DNA of 6,807 bases from JAQUGA01 sp038210985. GTDB taxonomy: Bacteria; Bacteroidota; Bacteroidia; Bacteroidales; WCHB1-69. Each line of letters starts with the position of its first letter. The stretch's first letter is position 1. The notes under the pieces are model-generated. The model ran no database searches, was not told the origin of the DNA, and saw nothing but the letters and a program-made list of their open reading frames with translations. Positions 4,724 through 6,807 of this stretch are shown piece after piece. The position numbers and the translations under genes are program-made. The stretch spans positions 1-6,807 of the forward strand of contig JBBQWB010000135.1 in NCBI GenBank assembly GCA_038210985.1. Reading direction: 5' to 3'.

Positions 4724-5827
4724 ATGGACTATAAAAATCTCTTTTATCCAAAATTTCGTCAACGAATGTCGCTCAATGTATTAAATAAATACATGAATGT
4801 AGAAGCGAAAGTTCACGATTTAACCTATCTATTTTGGGAATGTACCGTACGTTGCAACATTCAATGCATTCATTGTGGTAGCGATTGTAGAAGTGATAAA
4901 AGTTCACCAGACATGCCCGCTGAAGACTTTTTAAAGGTTACCTCAGAAGTCAGAAAAACATACAATCCAAATAAAGTAATGATTGTAATAACTGGAGGTG
5001 AGCCACTGATGCGTAAAGATTTGGAAGAAGTTGGATTAGAATTATACAAACAAGGCTATCCATGGGGAATGGTAACCAATGGACTCGCTCTCACTAACGA
5101 ACGTTTCGATAATTTATTAAAATCGGGATTACGGTCAATTACCGTAAGTTTAGACGGATTGGAAGCAGAGCACAATTGGCTTAGAGGTTCAAATGCTTCA
5201 TATAAAAAAGCCATGGAAGCCATAAAAACGATAGTTGCTACAAATGAAGACATTGCCTTTGATGTGGTTACCTGCATAAATGCTCGTAATTTTGATAAGT
5301 TACCCGAAATTAAAGCATTATTAATTAGTTTAGGTGTGAAATTTTGGCGAATTTTTACGATTTCACCTATTGGCAGGGCAAAAGAAAATCCAGAATTACA
5401 TATTTCGGATAAACAATTTTTAGATTTAATGAAATTTATTGAAGCTACTCGCGAAGAAGAAAAAACAATCGCTTCGTTTGGTTGCGAGGGCTTTTTAGGT
5501 AGTTTTGAAGGAAAAGTACGCGATGGATATTTTATGTGTCGTGCCGGAATCAACATTGGCTCTGTATTAAATGACGGCTCCATTTCGGCTTGTCCGAATA
5601 ACAGCCACAAGGTAGTTCAGGGAAATATTTACACGGATGATTTTATGGATGTTTGGAACAATCGTTTTGGAATTATGCGAAACCGAAGCTGGACAAAAGT
5701 TGGTTTATGCGAACATTGCGATGTGTTTGACTGGTGCCGAGGAAACGGTTTGCATTTACGCGATTTTGAAAACAACACCGTAATGCGTTGCCATTATCAA
5801 ATGATTAAAGATGCTATGAAAACCTAG
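4724..5827 (+). CDS. Radical SAM/SPASM enzyme of the rSAM/lipoprotein system (TIGR04133-like)
   Basis: This 367-residue enzyme should reduce S-adenosylmethionine at a [4Fe-4S] cluster to start radical chemistry on a peptide. The cluster motif CxxxCxxC is C44, C48 and C51, in CNIQCIHCGSDC, with additional C40 and C55. GGEP at 91-94 is the SAM-binding motif, followed by MVTNG and VSLDG strands of the TIM barrel. The C-terminal SPASM domain, which usually binds auxiliary Fe-S clusters, has candidate ligands C272, C290, C329, C332, C338 and C356, plus C254 in GCEGF. Phrases such as PDMPAEDFLKV, PWGMVTNG, HNWLRG, QGNIYTDDFMDVW and GNGLHLRDFEN match my memory of the TIGR04133 family, found beside TIGR04134 putative lipoproteins. 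The family's reaction is not established. The gene starts 1 nt after the fourth lipoprotein gene. The enzyme has no signal peptide, so any modification must precede Sec export. Confidence 0.95.
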   Translation: MDYKNLFYPKFRQRMSLNVLNKYMNVEAKVHDLTYLFWECTVRCNIQCIHCGSDCRSDKSSPDMPAEDFLKVTSEVRKTYNPNKVMIVITGGEPLMRKDLEEVGLELYKQGYPWGMVTNGLALTNERFDNLLKSGLRSITVSLDGLEAEHNWLRGSNASYKKAMEAIKTIVATNEDIAFDVVTCINARNFDKLPEIKALLISLGVKFWRIFTISPIGRAKENPELHISDKQFLDLMKFIEATREEEKTIASFGCEGFLGSFEGKVRDGYFMCRAGINIGSVLNDGSISACPNNSHKVVQGNIYTDDFMDVWNNRFGIMRNRSWTKVGLCEHCDVFDWCRGNGLHLRDFENNTVMRCHYQMIKDAMKT

Positions 5828-6447
5828 AAAATCATTCCGACTCTAGCTCCAACAAACTGATATTTAACCTTTTTGGCTTGATTGGTTGTTAAATGAGACA
5901 ATCCCGAATTATCATCATCGGAATATTTTATATCCGATTCTTGCATCTTGTATGTTATGGCAAAAAATACCGATTTTGCTTCCTGAAACATAACCCTCAC
6001 TCCTATTCCACCTTCAAAAAACAAACCTTCGGTTGCTCCATTAATTACTCTTTCAACTGGATCGGGACGAGGCGACTCGTACCATTTACTTGAATAACCC
6101 AAATTTAACATCATGGTGGGCGAATATCTTCCTCGAAGTAAATTTAAACGCACGTCGGCATAAATTGGAATAAAAGATGTGCGACGCCACTTTTCAAAAC
6201 CTAAGCCCATTCCTATACTAAAATGTGGATTAAACAGGTATCCAACTACTTGATGCAGCGAAAATATGGAAAGATTGTTGGGCAATTTTTTTCCCGGAAT
6301 TTCAATCGACTGAATTCCATTGTGAAACGAAAAAGAGGATATGTATTGAATTCCATATTCCTTAAAAACAACTCTATCTTGCGATTTTAAAGGTACTGCC
6401 TGAAATAACAAAACAACTATTATCGAACTGTAAAAAAATTGCTTCAT
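5824..6447 (-). CDS. Outer-membrane beta-barrel-like protein
   Basis: This 207-residue exported protein has a signal peptide (MKQFFYSSIIVVLLFQAVPLKSQ), likely cleaved near residue 23. The rest alternates short amphipathic strands and turns. Examples are HFSIGMGLGFEKW, FIPIYADVRLNLL, MMLNLGYSSKWY, FFEGGIGVRVMF and VFFAITYKM, ending VGARVGMIF. A C-terminal aromatic residue and paired strands of this type suit a small outer-membrane beta-barrel (about 8 strands), inserted by the BAM complex. Specific function is unknown. The gene converges on the radical SAM gene and their stop codons overlap, so the two are not co-transcribed. EYGIQ at 30-34 only superficially resembles the YG motif. The ATG at 6447 begins a good signal peptide, and a TACTTTTG box lies 27 nt upstream. 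Confidence 0.85.
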   Translation of the reverse strand: MKQFFYSSIIVVLLFQAVPLKSQDRVVFKEYGIQYISSFSFHNGIQSIEIPGKKLPNNLSIFSLHQVVGYLFNPHFSIGMGLGFEKWRRTSFIPIYADVRLNLLRGRYSPTMMLNLGYSSKWYESPRPDPVERVINGATEGLFFEGGIGVRVMFQEAKSVFFAITYKMQESDIKYSDDDNSGLSHLTTNQAKKVKYQFVGARVGMIF

Positions 6448-6473
6448 AAATTTTGTAAAAGAAATTGATTAAG

Positions 6474-6481
6474 CAAAAGTA
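6474..6481 (-). promoter_or_regulatory. Possible -7 box for the beta-barrel gene
   Basis: On the minus strand, 6481-6474 reads TACTTTTG, a perfect fit to the Bacteroidota -7 consensus TAnnTTTG, 27 nt before the ATG at 6447. No TTG lies at the expected 19-21 nt upstream; the nearest is about 27 nt away. The -33 half is therefore weak and the call is tentative. Confidence 0.4.
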
Positions 6482-6620
6482 CAAATTTTAATTTGCTATC
6501 TTATAATTCAACGCTAAAAATCTTGTTTTTGACGAATTATCTTAAATTATTTCGTAATAAAATTGTAATTTAGCATCTACTGCTGTCATTTTATCCAGTT
6601 CTGTTAACGAAATTATCAAA

Positions 6621-6807
6621 ATGAAATATTGTTTTTTATCAATCTTCTTGTTTTCGTCAATGCTTTTCACTTATTCTCAAAATCAAGAATTGAAGATTAG
6701 AGATGAGTTTAAATTAAAACTTGCAGTAGATGATAATAGCACATACAAAATTAATGTAAAATCGACCCCTTATGTATTGATTGATAATTCAATGCTGATA
6801 TACCTTG
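6621..6807 (+). CDS. Partial CDS, N-terminal 62 residues of a secreted protein of unknown function
   Basis: The frame opens at the ATG at 6621 and runs without a stop to the window edge. Residues 1-20 (MKYCFLSIFLFSSMLFTYSQ) are a signal peptide with a likely cleavage around YSQ-NQ. The mature start, NQELKIRDEFKLKLAVDDNS, is followed by TYKINVKSTPYVLID. It has no cysteine that could act as a lipobox. The pattern suggests a beta-rich periplasmic or surface protein, but no family is recognised. It is divergent from the beta-barrel gene across a 173-bp intergenic region and downstream of it with respect to the operon. It may have its own promoter, though no good match is seen. Confidence 0.7.
   Translation, partial: MKYCFLSIFLFSSMLFTYSQNQELKIRDEFKLKLAVDDNSTYKINVKSTPYVLIDNSMLIYL

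Noticed and set aside
4568..4762. 64-codon minus-strand frame
   Set aside because: It is antisense to lipoprotein 4 and the radical SAM start, with no supporting features.
5056..5610. 184-codon minus-strand frame opposite the radical SAM gene
   Set aside because: It lies entirely within the conserved radical SAM/SPASM coding sequence and has no family features, so it is a shadow frame.
5893..6093. 66-codon plus-strand frame
   Set aside because: It is antisense to the beta-barrel gene, whose signal peptide and strand pattern are convincing.
6343..6357. EYGIQ in the beta-barrel protein as a sixth YG motif
   Set aside because: The aromatic residue is not at +7 and the surrounding sequence fits an ordinary beta-strand, so this is probably coincidence.
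1..6807. CRISPR array, tRNA, rRNA or insertion sequence
   Set aside because: No regularly spaced repeats, no cloverleaf or conserved rRNA sequence, and no transposase frame were found.

Overview
The window looks like an AT-rich Bacteroidota chromosome segment. The evidence is a type IX secretion (T9SS) C-terminal sorting domain, a Bacteroidota-type promoter (TTG, 20 nt, TAnnTTTG), no Shine-Dalgarno sequences before most starts, and codon use dominated by A/T. The genus cannot be told from the sequence alone.

Layout: (1) 1-94, minus strand, the first 31 codons of an unrecognised gene. (2) 95-318, an intergenic stretch with a strong 9-bp palindrome and weaker hairpins. (3) 319-1932, minus strand, a complete tyrosine recombinase with three N-terminal W-x6-W-x2-P repeats. 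(4) 1933-2861, about 930 bases without a gene. It holds a nested inverted repeat near the recombinase start, short direct repeats, a good promoter at 2582-2612, and an unusual leader with interleaved complementary segments. (5) 2862-5827, plus strand, a tight six-gene operon: one T9SS-sorted secreted protein, four small lipoproteins and a radical SAM/SPASM enzyme, with gaps of 4, 9, 4, 26 and 1 nt. (6) 5824-6447, minus strand, an outer-membrane beta-barrel-like protein whose stop codon overlaps that of the radical SAM gene. (7) 6621-6807, plus strand, the start of a secreted protein of unknown role.

The centre of interest is the six-gene operon. All five small or secreted proteins carry one shared nonapeptide pattern, Y-G-[AV]-[PKN]-x3-[FY]-[KI], in otherwise divergent sequences. 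The last gene encodes a radical SAM/SPASM enzyme of the type that, in Bacteroides relatives, is paired with a putative lipoprotein (from memory NCBIfam TIGR04133 with TIGR04134). The inference is that the enzyme modifies the YG motif before Sec export. The products would then be anchored in the outer membrane as lipoproteins, or displayed on the surface by T9SS. The chemistry and purpose are unknown. Four lipoprotein substrates at graded motif-to-anchor distances, plus a T9SS-sorted non-lipoprotein substrate, make this an expanded version of that paired system.
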